Source of the DNA: PALSA-612 sp963711315
GTDB lineage: Bacteria; Actinomycetota; Thermoleophilia; Gaiellales; Gaiellaceae
DNA length: 64,000 nt
Direction: 5' to 3'
Assembly: GCA_963711315.1 (NCBI GenBank)
Contig: CAVQDQ010000004.1
Location: 62,001-126,000 of the forward strand
Below the pieces are notes generated by a model. That model was given only the letters and a program-made list of their open reading frames with translations. It had not been told where the DNA came from and did no database searches. Shown one piece after another: positions 41,864 to 52,091 of the stretch. Each line of letters starts with the position of its first letter. Position 1 is the first letter of the stretch. The position numbers and the translations under genes are program-made.

Positions 41864-42753
41864 GTCAACGTCTCCTTGGCGAACGAGACGAACGCCTCCG
41901 CCGCACGGCTCGGAACGCGGCCGGCCGCGCGCGCTATCGAGATCTGTCGTTGCAGATCGAGGCCGTCAACCTGAATCTCGCCGAGCGTGCCGGCGGCGAG
42001 GTCGGCCTCGACAGCCCGCCGCGAGATGAACGTCGCGCCATGACCCGCCTGCACGGCGCTCTTCACGGACTCCTGAAGCCCGAGCACGAGCTCGGCGTTC
42101 AGGTCGCGGAGGCGCTTGCCCTGGCGGCGCAGCTCGTCTTCCAGCAGCTGGCGGACACCTGCGCCTTCCTGCATGAGGACGAGAGGGATCTCGGGCAACT
42201 CGTCCAGGACGATCGTGCGGCCCGCAGAGGGGTGGCCCGGTGGGCAGACGAGGATCACCTCGTCCGAGAAGAACGGCTCGAACTCGACGGCACGACGCCG
42301 GCGGGCGGCGCCGACAATCCCGAGCTCGAGCTCACGCTCGGCGACGAGGGACACCACGGTCTGCGTGTCGTGCACGGAGAGGCGAATGTCGAGCGACGGG
42401 TTCTCCTGATGGAACTCGCAAAGGAGCAGGGGCACGACAATCGCCGCCGGTCCCGTCGATGCTCCGATCTCGAGCACGCCGGTGAGGGGGCCGGCCGCGG
42501 GCAGGCTGAGCTCGGTGAGCAGTTGCTCCTCGAGCGCGAGCAGACGCTGAGCGCTGCGGTAGAGCCTGGTGCCGGCGTCGGTGGGGACGACACGGCGCCC
42601 CGAGCGGTCCAGCAGCTGCGCGCCGAGGCGCTTCTCCAGTGCTCGCACTTGCTGGCTCACGGCGGGCTGAGTAACCCCGAGCGTCTGTGCGGCGCGCGAG
42701 AAGCTCGCCCGTTCCACGACCGCGCAGAATGCCGCTAGCTGCTTCGTATCCAT
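41860..42753 (-). CDS. LysR-type transcriptional regulator
   Basis: A 297-residue protein. The N-terminal winged HTH is standard: FCAVVERASFSRAAQTLGVT, then PAVSQQVRALEKRLGAQLL. The C-terminal substrate-binding domain begins LTGVLEIGASTGPAA and contains ELELGIVGAA and VLMQEGAGVRQLLEDEL, resembling the CysB/CbbR-like group. It overlaps the downstream dehydrogenase by four bases. A site ATAA-N7-TTAT (42752-42766) covers its start codon region and might mediate autoregulation. The inducer is unknown; a link to sulfur or aromatic metabolism is speculative. Confidence 0.85.
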   Translation of the reverse strand: MDTKQLAAFCAVVERASFSRAAQTLGVTQPAVSQQVRALEKRLGAQLLDRSGRRVVPTDAGTRLYRSAQRLLALEEQLLTELSLPAAGPLTGVLEIGASTGPAAIVVPLLLCEFHQENPSLDIRLSVHDTQTVVSLVAERELELGIVGAARRRRAVEFEPFFSDEVILVCPPGHPSAGRTIVLDELPEIPLVLMQEGAGVRQLLEDELRRQGKRLRDLNAELVLGLQESVKSAVQAGHGATFISRRAVEADLAAGTLGEIQVDGLDLQRQISIARAAGRVPSRAAEAFVSFAKETLT

Positions 42754-42766
42754 AACAACTGCTTAT
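42752..42766. promoter_or_regulatory. LysR-type ATAA-N7-TTAT motif in divergent intergenic region
   Basis: ATAACAACTGCTTAT spans the LysR start codon edge and lies 34 bases before the divergent GTG at 42800; an overlapping TGCT-TAT-AGCA is also palindromic. The ATAA-N7-TTAT form is a known LysR-family target. Position within the start region is atypical, so support is modest. Confidence 0.35.
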
Positions 42767-42799
42767 AGCACGCAAGCTGGCCTGTGTAGAGTCGCCGCG

Positions 42800-43810
42800 G
42801 TGCGCGTCTGGATCGACATCACGAACTCGCCGCACGTGCCGTTCTTCCGCCCGCTGATTCGGCTGCTCGAGGAGGAGGGCCACACCGTGCGCGTGACGGC
42901 GCGTGCGCTCGCTCAGACCGAGCAACTGCTCCGGCTGCACGGCATCGACGCAACGGTCGTCGGCACGCACGGCGGGAGGTCTCGCTCGGGAAAGGCGCGA
43001 GCGATGGGAGGTCGCCTCAAGAGGTTGCGCCGGTGGGCACGCGGGCTGTCGTTCGACGCGGCGCTCGCGCACGGCTCGTACGACCTGACCCTGACGGCCC
43101 GCAGCCTCGGCGTTCCGTCGACGACCACGTTCGACTACGAGTTCGCGCTCGCGCAGCATCAACTCGGCGCCCGCGCAGCGACGCGGGTGGTCGTGCCGGA
43201 GGCAATCCCGGCAGAGCGGCTCACCCGCTACGGCCTGCGACCGCCCAAGCTCGCGCGCTACCCGGGCCTCAAGGAGGAGTACTACCTCGCCGACTTCGAG
43301 CCCGATCCCGCCGTCCCCGTCGAGCTGGGAGTCGATCCGTCCCGTGTGGTGGTCGTGCTCCGACCTCCCCCTGACATTGCGCTCTACCACCGCCGCGGCA
43401 ACCCGCTCTTCCCGCGCACGCTCGAGTTGCTCGGCCGCCGCGAGGACGTCCACGCCGTCGTCCTTCCGCGCACGCCCGAGCAGTACGCCCGTGTGCGGTC
43501 GCTCACGCTGCCGTCGGCCATCGTCCCGGAGCGGGCGGTCGACGCGCAGAGCCTCATAGCGGCTGCCGACATCGTGATCTCGGCCGGCGGCACGATGAAC
43601 CGGGAGGCCGTCGCGCTCGGCGTTCCTGTCTACACGGTCTTCAGCGGCCGACTGGGCGGCGTCGACGAGCAGCTGATCCGCGACGGCAGGCTGCGGGTGC
43701 TCACCGACCCGCAGGCCATCGATGTGAAGAAGCGTGACGCCGAACCCGCCGAGCGCGTGCGCCGTGACCCGCGTGACCTGCTTGGGATTCTTCTACCGGG
43801 AACGGGGTAG
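42800..43810 (+). CDS. DUF354 domain protein (GT-B-like)
   Basis: A 336-residue protein beginning MRVWIDITNSPHVPFFRPL, the hallmark of DUF354, a family with a GT-B glycosyltransferase-like fold. Other landmarks are FDAALAHGSYDLTLTARSLG, VVVPEAIPAERL, KLARYPGLKEEYYLADFEPD and ISAGGTMNREAVALGVPVYT, the last like the donor-binding region of GT-B enzymes. Found in archaeal and bacterial surface polysaccharide loci; activity unproven. GTG 42800 is divergent from the LysR gene. Confidence 0.8.
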   Translation: MRVWIDITNSPHVPFFRPLIRLLEEEGHTVRVTARALAQTEQLLRLHGIDATVVGTHGGRSRSGKARAMGGRLKRLRRWARGLSFDAALAHGSYDLTLTARSLGVPSTTTFDYEFALAQHQLGARAATRVVVPEAIPAERLTRYGLRPPKLARYPGLKEEYYLADFEPDPAVPVELGVDPSRVVVVLRPPPDIALYHRRGNPLFPRTLELLGRREDVHAVVLPRTPEQYARVRSLTLPSAIVPERAVDAQSLIAAADIVISAGGTMNREAVALGVPVYTVFSGRLGGVDEQLIRDGRLRVLTDPQAIDVKKRDAEPAERVRRDPRDLLGILLPGTG

Positions 43811-43850
43811 GCCCAGTAGCGTTCACGCAACATCGAGGGGAATGGGAGGG

Positions 43851-45669
43851 ATGCTGATGTTCAGACCACGATCATCGATTGCTATCACGCTCGCGGTCAG
43901 CGCAATTGCTGCCGCTGCCGTCGCGACCGTGGCGTCGGGTGGCTCCACGGCTGCCCCGTATAACACCTCGCAGGCGGCGATGGTGACGTTCGTCACCACG
44001 CCAACGAGCGGCGCAGCGACGACCTCGACGGCGGACGCGATCATCTCCGTCGGCGACACGATCGGCGGCTACACATTCGAGTCGATCCCGGACGGAGTGG
44101 CGGTCTACCCCCGCGGCAACGGCCGCGCGGACGTCTTCGTGAACCACGAGACGTCGACCGTGCCGTTCCCGTTCAACTCGCCCTGGCCGCAAGGTGCCGG
44201 CGTCGAGGCAAACCAGAACGACTTCACGAACTCCGAGGTCAGCCAGCTGAACTTCAACCAGCACGAGGTCACGATCAACAGCGCGTCGAAGGCGATAGCC
44301 GAGCCTCGAGAACTACCAGCGGTTCTGCTCGAACTACCTGGCAACAGCCGTCGAGGGCTTCAAGAAGCCGATCCTCTTCACGAACGAAGAGGCCCAGGAC
44401 TGGGTCTTCCGGTCGGGGACAGCGTGGCCCGGCCCGACGTTCGATCACGCCGGGTTCGGCCGGTGCTGAGCAAGCCGGTGTCACCGTCGCGCACGATGTG
44501 AAGAACGGCAAGACGAAGCCGATCTACGGCATGGGACGCTTCAACCACGAGAACACGGTCGCCATTCCCGGCTTCGACGAGCTCGTGGCGCTCTCCGGCG
44601 ACGACACCTTCCAGACGAACCCGCCCGCGTCGTCGCAGCTCTACATGTACACGGCTTCCGACACCGACGAGCTCTGGGCCGACGAGGGCACGCTCCACGC
44701 GTTCGTGGCGGACGGCACGGACAACGACTACTTCGACCTCCAGCCGGGCGAGACGATCAGCGGCGAGTTCGTGCCGGTTCCCGAGAACATCGCGAAGGGC
44801 AAGGCCTGCCGACGGCCACGAGCTGACGCGAGCGGTCGACTTCCCGAGCTACCCGGCGCCCGCGCGGCTCGCCGTCGGTGCCGCCGGACGGGCCGCAGTG
44901 GATCCTCGACCAGTGGGGCGACGAGGCGAACACGCCGAGCCTGGAAGGGAACGACGTCTTCGACTTCATCCGCATCGAGGACATCGCGTACGACAAGCGG
45001 CCGGGGATGTCGAACGTCGTCTACATCGCCGATTCCGGGCGGGCGACGACAACGAGCGCAGCTCGGCGGACCCGTCGACGAGGTCGACGAACGGGCGGAT
45101 CTACAAGATGGTGCTCGACGCGAACGGTGACTGGCGATCCGACTGACGCCGAGATCTCGATCCTCGTCCAGGGGGATGACGCCGGGACCGCAGTAGATCC
45201 TGCTTCGATCAACAAGATCCACCAGCCGGACAACCTCGAGACGACGCCGGCCGGGAACCTGCTCGTCACCGGAGGACCCGAGCTCGGCCAACCAGTACGC
45301 TCGCCGCCTGCTGCGGGCAAGACCGCGGCGAGGCTGTGGAAAGTGCCGCTCGGGCAACCCTGAGGGCGGCGAAGGTGCCCCTGCTCGCGGTCGACCAGGC
45401 GCTCGACGAGAACGCGAACCCTGCCCACGGCGACGGTTGACGTCGACGCGGCGGCACGCCGGCGAATCTCGGTGCGTGGGAGTCGAGCGGGATCGTCAGA
45501 CGCCTCGTCGGCGTTCGGTGCAGGCGCGTTCTTCCTGACGATCCAGGCGCACTCGTACTGGGTCGACAAGCCGCGGGCCCGGACGCGCTGAACGCGCCGA
45601 ACGGCGCCGGACTACTTCTTCAAGAAGGAAGGCGGGCAGCTGATCCTGCTGAAGATGCCCGGCGTCTAG
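43851..45669 (+). CDS. PhoX-like (DUF839) exported phosphatase, many frameshifts
   Basis: A 1.8-kb region encoding about 600 residues in pieces. A signal peptide (ITLAVSAIAAAAVATVASGG) is followed by VFVNHETSTVPFPFN, NYQRFCSNYLATAVEG, GRFNHENTVAIPGFDE, GNDVFDFIRIEDIAYDKRPG, YIADSG, RIYKMVLDANGD and INKIHQPDNLETTPAGNLLV. The NHE and EDI segments fit PhoX-type proteins that bind Fe/Ca and hydrolyse phosphate esters outside the cell. At least eight one-base removals, mostly from G or C runs, restore a continuous frame to the TAG at 45667. It starts at ATG 43851 after GGGAGGG. Confidence 0.65.
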
Positions 45670-45677
45670 GACAAGAC

Positions 45678-47556
45678 CTACGACACCGGCCGCGTCGCGG
45701 GTGCCTCCACGGGCCCGCGGCGCGGCTCCTTCATCATCCCGGCGAGCTTCGCCACGAGCTCGAGCGTGTCGCCCTCGTCGACGAGGCGCTCGAGTGCGCC
45801 CAGCTCCTCCTCCAGCCACTCCGCATCGATCGAGGGCCGGGTGACGAGGTGGATTTTCGCGTGGCCCGTGTCAGCGACCGTTTCGCCTTCCGACCACAGC
45901 TCCTCGTGCAGCTTCTCGCCCGGTCGCGCACCGATGAACTCGATACGGATATCGCGCTCAGGCTCCCTGCCCGACAGCTCGATCATGTTGCGCGCGAGAT
46001 CGACGATGCGCACCGGTTCGCCCATGTCGAGCACGAACACGTCGCCGCTGCCGCCGATGGCACCTGCCTGGACGACGAGCGACACCGCCTCGGGAATCGT
46101 CATGAAGTACCGGGTCATCTCGGGATGCGTGACGGTCAACGGGCCGCCGCGCTCGATCTGACGGCGGAAGATCGGGATCACGCTCCCCGGATGAGCCGAG
46201 CACGTTGCCGAAACGCACGGCGACGAAGCGTGTGGGGACGTCCTGCCGGTGGCCGAACGCCTCCACGATCCACTCGCAAAGCGCCTTCGATTGGCCCATC
46301 ACGGTCTTCGGGTTCACGGCCTTGTCCGTGGAGACCAGCACGAAGCGGTGCACCTGGAACTCCATGGCCACCTCGGCCATCGTCCGTGTGACGAGCGTGT
46401 TGTTCCGAACCGACTCCAGCGGGTTCGCCTCCATGAGCGGCACGTGCTTGTAGGCGGCGGCGTGGAACACGACACCCGGCGTGTAGCGCTCGAACACCTG
46501 CCGCATCTTCTGCCGGTTGCCCGCGTCGGCGAGCACCGGCACGCTGGGCGGGAAGCCGCGCCGGTCGACGAGCTCTCGCTCGATCTCGAACAACGGCGTC
46601 TCTCCCTGCTCGACGAGTATCAGCCGCTTGCACCCGATGCGAGCGATCTGGCGGCAGAGCTCGGCGCCGATCGAGCCGCCCGCGCCGGTGACGAGCACCG
46701 TCTCGTCAGCGAGGTACGACGCCACCGACTCGAGGTCGACCTCCACCTGCTCGCGACCAAGCACGTCCTCCACCTGCACCGGGCGGATCTGGGGTGCCAG
46801 ATCCACGTCGCCCGCGATCATCTCGTGCAGCCCCGGAAGGGTCTTCACGGGCACGCCTGCCGCGCGCGCAGCGTCAACGACACGCTGGCGCGTCTCCCCC
46901 GTCGCAGAGGGCATCGCGATCAGTACCTCGTCCGGGTGCTGCTCGCGCAGGATCCGCGGGAGATCGGCGGTCGTGCCGAGGACGCGCACGCCGTGCACAC
47001 GGAGGTTCTGCTTTCGCGGGTCGTCGTCGACGAGGCCGATGGGCGTCGTGCCGAGCGCCTGCGTCTTCAACATCTCCTTCACGATCACCTGCGCTGCATC
47101 GCCCGCCCCGGCGACGATGACCTCTCTGCCGCGCGCGACGATTCCCTTCGTCGACGGGCGCTCGAGAATCGTCCGCGCGAGCATGCGCGAGCCGGCGACG
47201 AACGCGAGCAGCAGCAGCCAGTCCATGATGGCGATAGAGCGCGGCAGCCGGATGTGCTCGACCGGCGCGGCGAAGTAGACGACGAGGCTGGAGACAAGGC
47301 ACGCGACGGACGCGCCGCGCACGAGCGTCCACATGTCACGCGTCGAGACATAGCGCCACCAGCGGTTGTAGAAGCCGAAGAGGACGAAGATCGCCAGCTG
47401 CACGACGACGACGATCGGCAGCGAGCGCCACAGCAGTGTCTCGTAGTACGGCGGGATCCGCGGCGTGTCGAAGCGCAGGCGGAACGCGAGGTACCACGCG
47501 CCGACGATCAGGCCGGCGTCGGCGAGCAGTTGCCAGATGCGATGCCGGTTGATCAC
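45678..47556 (-). CDS. WbpM/FlaA1-like NDP-sugar 4,6-dehydratase, membrane-bound (one frameshift)
   Basis: About 625 residues. Four N-terminal transmembrane helices (FGFYNRWWRYVS after them), a CoA-binding-like Rossmann domain (VIVAGAGDAAQVIVKEML), then the dehydratase domain: LVTGAGGSIGAELCRQIA, FHAAAYKHVPLMEANPLE, LVSTDKAVNPKTVMGQSK with Met-Lys in place of Tyr-x-x-x-Lys. It makes 4-keto-6-deoxy sugars from UDP-GlcNAc. One G in a GGGG run near 46192 breaks the frame (repair: LGSSGSVIPIFRRQ). GTG 47556 overlaps the aminotransferase stop; together they would give a 4-amino sugar. Confidence 0.85.
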
Positions 47557-48641
47557 GTCGCGACTCCTACGGCCACGGCTCCGCGCACCGTTTCGACGAC
47601 ACGCTCCTGGGACTCGGCGTCCATCCCGGCCCACATGGGCAGCGCGAGATTCTCGCGGCCGGCGCGCTCGGTCTCGGGCAGAGATCCCGGCAGCCAGCCG
47701 AGATAGCTAAGCGCAGGCTGGAGGTGGAGCGGAGTGTCGTAGTACGAGGCGCTGCCGATGTCGGCGTCGGCGAGCGCCGCGGCGATCCGGTCGCGCTCGG
47801 GAGAGCGCACGACGAAGAGGTGATAGACGTGCGCGCCGTCGTCGGCCGGCAGCTCGACCAGCTCGCCGAGGCCGAGCTCCGCATACCGCGCTGCAGCTTC
47901 ACGGCGCTGCGCGTTCCAGCCGTCGAGATGCTCCAGGAACAGCCTGAGGGCGGCGGCCTGAAGCTCGTCCAGCCGCGAGTTCGTGCCGACGTAGTGGAAG
48001 TCGCGCTTGTCCCGCGAGCCGTGGAAGCGCTGCAGCCGAACGCGCTCCGCCAGCTCGTCCTCGAGTGCGGCCACGAGCCCGCCGTCGCCGATGCCTCCGA
48101 GGTTCTTCGTCGGATAGAAGCTGAACGTCGACGCAACTCCAGTCGTGGCGACGCCGTCGGCTCCGAAGGCCTGTGCTGCGTCCTCGATCAACGGCGGACC
48201 GAGCGCCGCCAACTCCTCGACCGGCGCCGGGTTGCCAAACAGGTGCACGGGCATGATCGCTCGCGTTCGCGGCGTCAATCGCCGCTCGACGTCGGCGGGA
48301 TCGAGGGTGAGCGTCAGTGGGTCGATGTCCGCGAAGACCGGCGTTGCACCGACTGACGCGATCGCCTCGGCCGTCGCATAGAACGTGAAGGCGGGGCAGA
48401 CGACCTCGTCCCCGGGACCGATCTCGAGCGCCCGCAGCACGAGCACGATGGCATCCGTGCCGTTGGCGACACCGATCGCGTGCGGCACGCCGAGGTAGGC
48501 CGCGGACTCCTGCTCGAAGGCTCGAACGTTCGGCCCGAGGATGAATTCGCCGCCGTCGAGCACCTCGCCGAGCCGCCGCTTCAGCTCCGGTAGAAGAGGT
48601 CCGTACTGCGCCGCGGGCTTAAAGAGAGGAATCCGAGGCAC
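47553..48641 (-). CDS. DegT/DnrJ/EryC1/StrS sugar aminotransferase
   Basis: A 362-residue PLP enzyme. Seen: IPLFKPAAQYGPLLPEL at the start, GVANGTDAIVLVLRALEIG, PLIEDAAQAFGADG and TFSFYPTKNLGGIGDGG with the PLP lysine; FHYVGTNSRLDELQAA is the usual downstream stretch. GTG at 48641 is chosen because the homology starts there. It is coupled to the WbpM-like dehydratase downstream and probably aminates its 4-keto product. It is a second such enzyme in the window, not closely alike to that at 8057. Confidence 0.88.
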   Translation of the reverse strand: MPRIPLFKPAAQYGPLLPELKRRLGEVLDGGEFILGPNVRAFEQESAAYLGVPHAIGVANGTDAIVLVLRALEIGPGDEVVCPAFTFYATAEAIASVGATPVFADIDPLTLTLDPADVERRLTPRTRAIMPVHLFGNPAPVEELAALGPPLIEDAAQAFGADGVATTGVASTFSFYPTKNLGGIGDGGLVAALEDELAERVRLQRFHGSRDKRDFHYVGTNSRLDELQAAALRLFLEHLDGWNAQRREAAARYAELGLGELVELPADDGAHVYHLFVVRSPERDRIAAALADADIGSASYYDTPLHLQPALSYLGWLPGSLPETERAGRENLALPMWAGMDAESQERVVETVRGAVAVGVAT

Positions 48642-49308
48642 GCCGATTGAGTCTAGAGGAACGCCAGCGGAGCACGAGGTAGCCCAGACCGACAACGAGC
48701 AGGCCGGCGATGGCATATTCGACGTAGCGAAACGCGTGATGGAAGCTCTCCCAGTTCTCGCCGACGGCCCAGCCGACTCCGGCGAAGAAGAGGCACCACA
48801 GCGTCGAGCCCATGAACGTCAGCAGCGTGTAGCGGCCGAGCGGGTGGCGAAACACGCCCGCCGGGATAGACACGAACGAACGGACGATAGGCGTGATGCG
48901 GCCGAGGAAGACCGCCTCGCCTCCCCAGCGGTCGAACCAGCGCTCGGCGCGCGCAAACCGCTCCGGCGAGAGATGAAACCACCTGCCGTGACGCTCGACG
49001 AGCGGGCGGCCGCCGTAGTCGCCGATCCCCCAGCCGGCGAGCGAGCCGAGCGTGTAGCCGATCGTCCCCACCCCGACCATGACGACGAACGACTGCCAAC
49101 CGCTGGGAACCTCGCGTCCGAAGACGACGACGTCCTGGCCGACGAAGGCGCCGGAGGCAAGCGCCCCCGCGTAGAGCATCACGAGCTCGCTGGCAGCGGG
49201 CAGCACCGCGTCCACGAACATCAGCACGAAGACGGCGTAGACACCGTGATCGCCGATGAAGGACGTCACGGCATCCGTGACCGACGACGTGATCGAGGCG
49301 ATGAGCAC
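48619..49308 (-). CDS. DedA family membrane protein
   Basis: A 229-residue protein with five or six hydrophobic segments and the DedA signatures YAVFVLMFVDAVLPAASELV, GYTLGSLAGWGIGDYGGRP and FLGRITPIVRSFVSIPAG, the last with the conserved Arg and Pro. DedA proteins are lipid scramblase-like and support undecaprenyl phosphate recycling and membrane homeostasis. The 3' end overlaps the aminotransferase start by 23 bases, which fits a role in lipid-linked glycan traffic. Confidence 0.85.
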   Translation of the reverse strand: MLIASITSSVTDAVTSFIGDHGVYAVFVLMFVDAVLPAASELVMLYAGALASGAFVGQDVVVFGREVPSGWQSFVVMVGVGTIGYTLGSLAGWGIGDYGGRPLVERHGRWFHLSPERFARAERWFDRWGGEAVFLGRITPIVRSFVSIPAGVFRHPLGRYTLLTFMGSTLWCLFFAGVGWAVGENWESFHHAFRYVEYAIAGLLVVGLGYLVLRWRSSRLNRRASDSSL

Positions 49309-49324
49309 GGGGGCCAGTGCGAGG

Positions 49325-51077
49325 TTAACGGGTGGCCTTGCCGGAGCGGGTTCGGCGCACGGTGAACTTCGACGTCAGCGACACAGAGCCTGCCGAGTTC
49401 TTCGCAGTCATCCGCGCGACGTACGTCCCCGAATGGACGACGGCGCCTCTGCTCGTGCGGCCGTCCCACGAGACCGTCGCACCTCCCGGCTGCAGCGTGA
49501 CCGCCGGGGTCGCCTTACTGACGATCGTTCCCGACTGCGTCTCGATCCGGGAGGTCACAGACGCCGCTCGCGCCAACTCGAACTGCGCGACCACGCGCGC
49601 CTGCTTACGCGGAACTGAGAGCGCCGGCGGAACCGCCCTCCCGAAGCCGAGCGTCGTGTTGAGAGCGAATGGTCGCTCGAATGACGACGACTGGCCGCGG
49701 TCGTCGGTGGCACTCACGGCCCAGCGCCAGAGCCCCTCCGGCTCGAGTGCACCGTCCGCCGTACGGCCGGTCCAGGTGAAGGGGTAGGTACCAGGGGCGG
49801 CCTGGCCGGAGAAGACGGGCCGCGACCGAGCCGTCGGGCGCGACGAGGCTCGCCGTCACCGTCGAAGGTCGTACGAGCTTGTAGGCAAGCGTCTGACTCT
49901 CGGCGACGTTGTCGCCGTTCGGCGACAAGACGGTCGTGCTCGGCAGCGGCGCGTGAACGCCCGAATACACCATCAGCAACGCTTCCGCGACCGGGCGCTC
50001 CGCGCCCGAGGGGACGTTGAGCAGTTGTCCGTCGAACGCCATCGTCGAGGAACCTCCGCCGTCGAGTGCCGCGCCCGTGATCGCTCCGAGGCGGACGAGC
50101 GTGAGGGCGAGCTCGAAGTTCGTCATGCCGCTCGAGTAGCCGCGGCGACGGCCGTCGACGACTACGAGCACGATGCGCCCGTCCGCGAGCTGACCCACCG
50201 CGGTGCGCGGCTCGGGGAGCGCGAGCTGGCTGGGGACGAAAGCTTCGCCGGCGTTGAAGACCGCCTTGCCGGCACGGACGAGCGCGGGCCCGCCGCCGAC
50301 GGCATCTACGACTCCTGCCCAGTCGGGCTGGAGCATGAGGCGCACGCGGACGGCTGCCCCGGCCGGCGCCTCGTTACGCACGCGGTTGGTCGCTGCCGTA
50401 CCGCGTGCGACCAACACCGCGCCGTCGGGCGGGATCGGCGTCCCGCCGCCGCTGCGGACCTCGGTCACCGGCCCCGAGACCTCGGTGTTCGGCAGCGCCG
50501 CCGGGAACGGCCGTACGACGACCTCCAAGGACCCTGGAGCTGCGGGCGTCCTGGGGCCCCACGCCGGCGTGTACAGCGACGTCCCGCTCGAGGAAGGCGA
50601 GTTGTTGACGGCCGACAGGTTCTGCCGCTGGCCCGAGCCCTGCCACGTCGGCAGCAGCCGCACGCGCTCCACCCGCAGGTTGCCGCCGGAATCGAAGCCG
50701 ATGCTCGAACGGCTGTCGCCCGGCGAGTGCTGGAGCTGGCCGTCTCGCATGAGAATCCCGCTCGGCCGGCCGCTGGACGCGAACCGGTCGCCGTTGACCC
50801 CGGCCACCGTGGCGGTCGCCGATAGACGCTGCTCGATCGCCGTCACCCGCTCCGTGCCGACTATGGCGTCGTTGGAGAGCACCGGCTTGAGTGTCCAGAG
50901 ACCGCCGGGGCGAGGCATCGTCAGCACATGGATGACCGACGGCCCGTGGAACGTGAACTGCACCTGCTTGTCGTAGGTGACGCCGGGCATGAGCAGCTTC
51001 GGCTGGCCGGCGGCGGCCGTGGCAACAACGAGCGCGGCGAGCGCTCCGATGACGGCGCGGCGAGACACGACCCGCAT
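49325..51077 (-). CDS. Exported phosphodiester glycosidase (NAGPA) domain protein with Ig-like tail (one frameshift)
   Basis: About 583 residues after repair. After a signal peptide (VIGALAALVVATAAAG), the NAGPA-like domain shows VAGVNGDRFASSGRPSGIL, GQLADGRIVLVVVDGRRRGY and ALDGGGSSTMAFDGQLLN, the last holding the active-site DGGGS. The tail has FlgD-like Ig modules (LSPNGDNVAESQTLAYKL; WDGRTSRGAVVHSGTY). One extra G near 49818 breaks the frame; repair gives SVAPVFSGQAAPGTYPF. It may cut a sugar-phosphate diester at the surface. Divergent from 51152. Confidence 0.75.
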
Positions 51078-51151
51078 TGAGGCTAGCTAAACCCCAGGCG
51101 AGAGCGACCGGACCTTGCCCCGCTCGCAATACCCTGCAACACTTCTCACGA

Positions 51152-52012
51152 ATGCGGAGGAGGCTCCTGTGCGCGGGCATTGCGTCCGTGCTTCTCGTAG
51201 TCCCACTCGCCAAGGGTTCGACGACGGTCGTACACGCCGGAGCGTCCCAGTCCGCGCAGACACCTGACCAGCAGCTCGTCGTCGCGCTCACGACAGTCCG
51301 TAACACCGCCCGCGCGGCCGCGACCAGCCTCGCCAAGCCGTCCAAGCCCCGCGTCGTCGCGGCGAGGAACGAAATTCGCCTGTCGGCTGCAGGCGCGACG
51401 GCGGCGGGGAAGGCTGCCCGGGCTGCGGTGGGAGCGCTCGACATCCCGTCGGTGCGGACGGCGCTGGCGAAGGCGGGCGCGCTGCTGCAGAAGGCGCGAT
51501 TGGACGTCGCGAAGGAGCGCTACGTTGCGGCGCGAGCAAAGCTTGCGCGAGCCGCCGACCTGGCAGACAACGCGCTCGGAGGGTTCGGCGTTCCGCTCGT
51601 GAAGGAATTCGCGGCCTTCGCCGTCAACCGCGACTTCGGCTACTTACCGGAGTTCGTCGACTACTCCGGCCTTTCCGCGCGAGTCGGCAGCGAGATTACG
51701 GAGGTCGTCGTGGGCGCGGCCAACCGGTCGACCGCCAACGTCGGCGAGCGAGGCGGCGTCGCAGACGAAACCGTCGGCTTGCCGATCACGAAGATGAGCG
51801 TCGCCGTCATCTCGGACCCGATCGGCCGCTTCAGCTCCGGTTGGTGCGAGCTCGATCTGGGCGTCATCACGTGCCGCATCCAGCCGGCGATGCCCAGGGA
51901 CCACGTCTTCACGATCGCCTTCGGCCCGAAGCTCCCCAAGGGCACGAAGCTGCTCGTGAAGTTCCGCACGGCGACGGGCGAGCGTTCGTACTCCGTGCTC
52001 ACCACGAAATGA
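51152..52012 (+). CDS. Secreted protein of unknown family, first of paralog pair
   Basis: A 286-residue protein with a signal peptide (MRRRLLCAGIASVLLVVPLA). The N-terminal half is helical and alanine-rich (VRTALAKAGALLQKARLDVA, then RYVAARAKLARAADLADNAL), the C-terminal half beta-rich with FGVPLVKEF, EITEVVVGAANRSTAN, SSGWCELDLGVITCRI and a closing GERSYSVLTTK. The paired cysteines probably form a disulfide. A paralog of the same layout follows. ATG at 51152 is used; an earlier start at 51077 would overlap the divergent gene and lacks a signal peptide at the N-terminus. Confidence 0.7.
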   Translation: MRRRLLCAGIASVLLVVPLAKGSTTVVHAGASQSAQTPDQQLVVALTTVRNTARAAATSLAKPSKPRVVAARNEIRLSAAGATAAGKAARAAVGALDIPSVRTALAKAGALLQKARLDVAKERYVAARAKLARAADLADNALGGFGVPLVKEFAAFAVNRDFGYLPEFVDYSGLSARVGSEITEVVVGAANRSTANVGERGGVADETVGLPITKMSVAVISDPIGRFSSGWCELDLGVITCRIQPAMPRDHVFTIAFGPKLPKGTKLLVKFRTATGERSYSVLTTK

Positions 52013-52091
52013 GCTAGGGTGTCGCCGCCGTGACGTTCATTGTGTCACTCGTATGACTCAAGCCCGACCGCCCACGCACTAGGCTTTACGC

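Noticed and set aside
43851..45669. PhoX-like region as a true pseudogene
   Set aside because: All breaks can be repaired by removing single bases, mostly in G/C runs, and the same error type is present in otherwise essential-looking genes such as mqnE.
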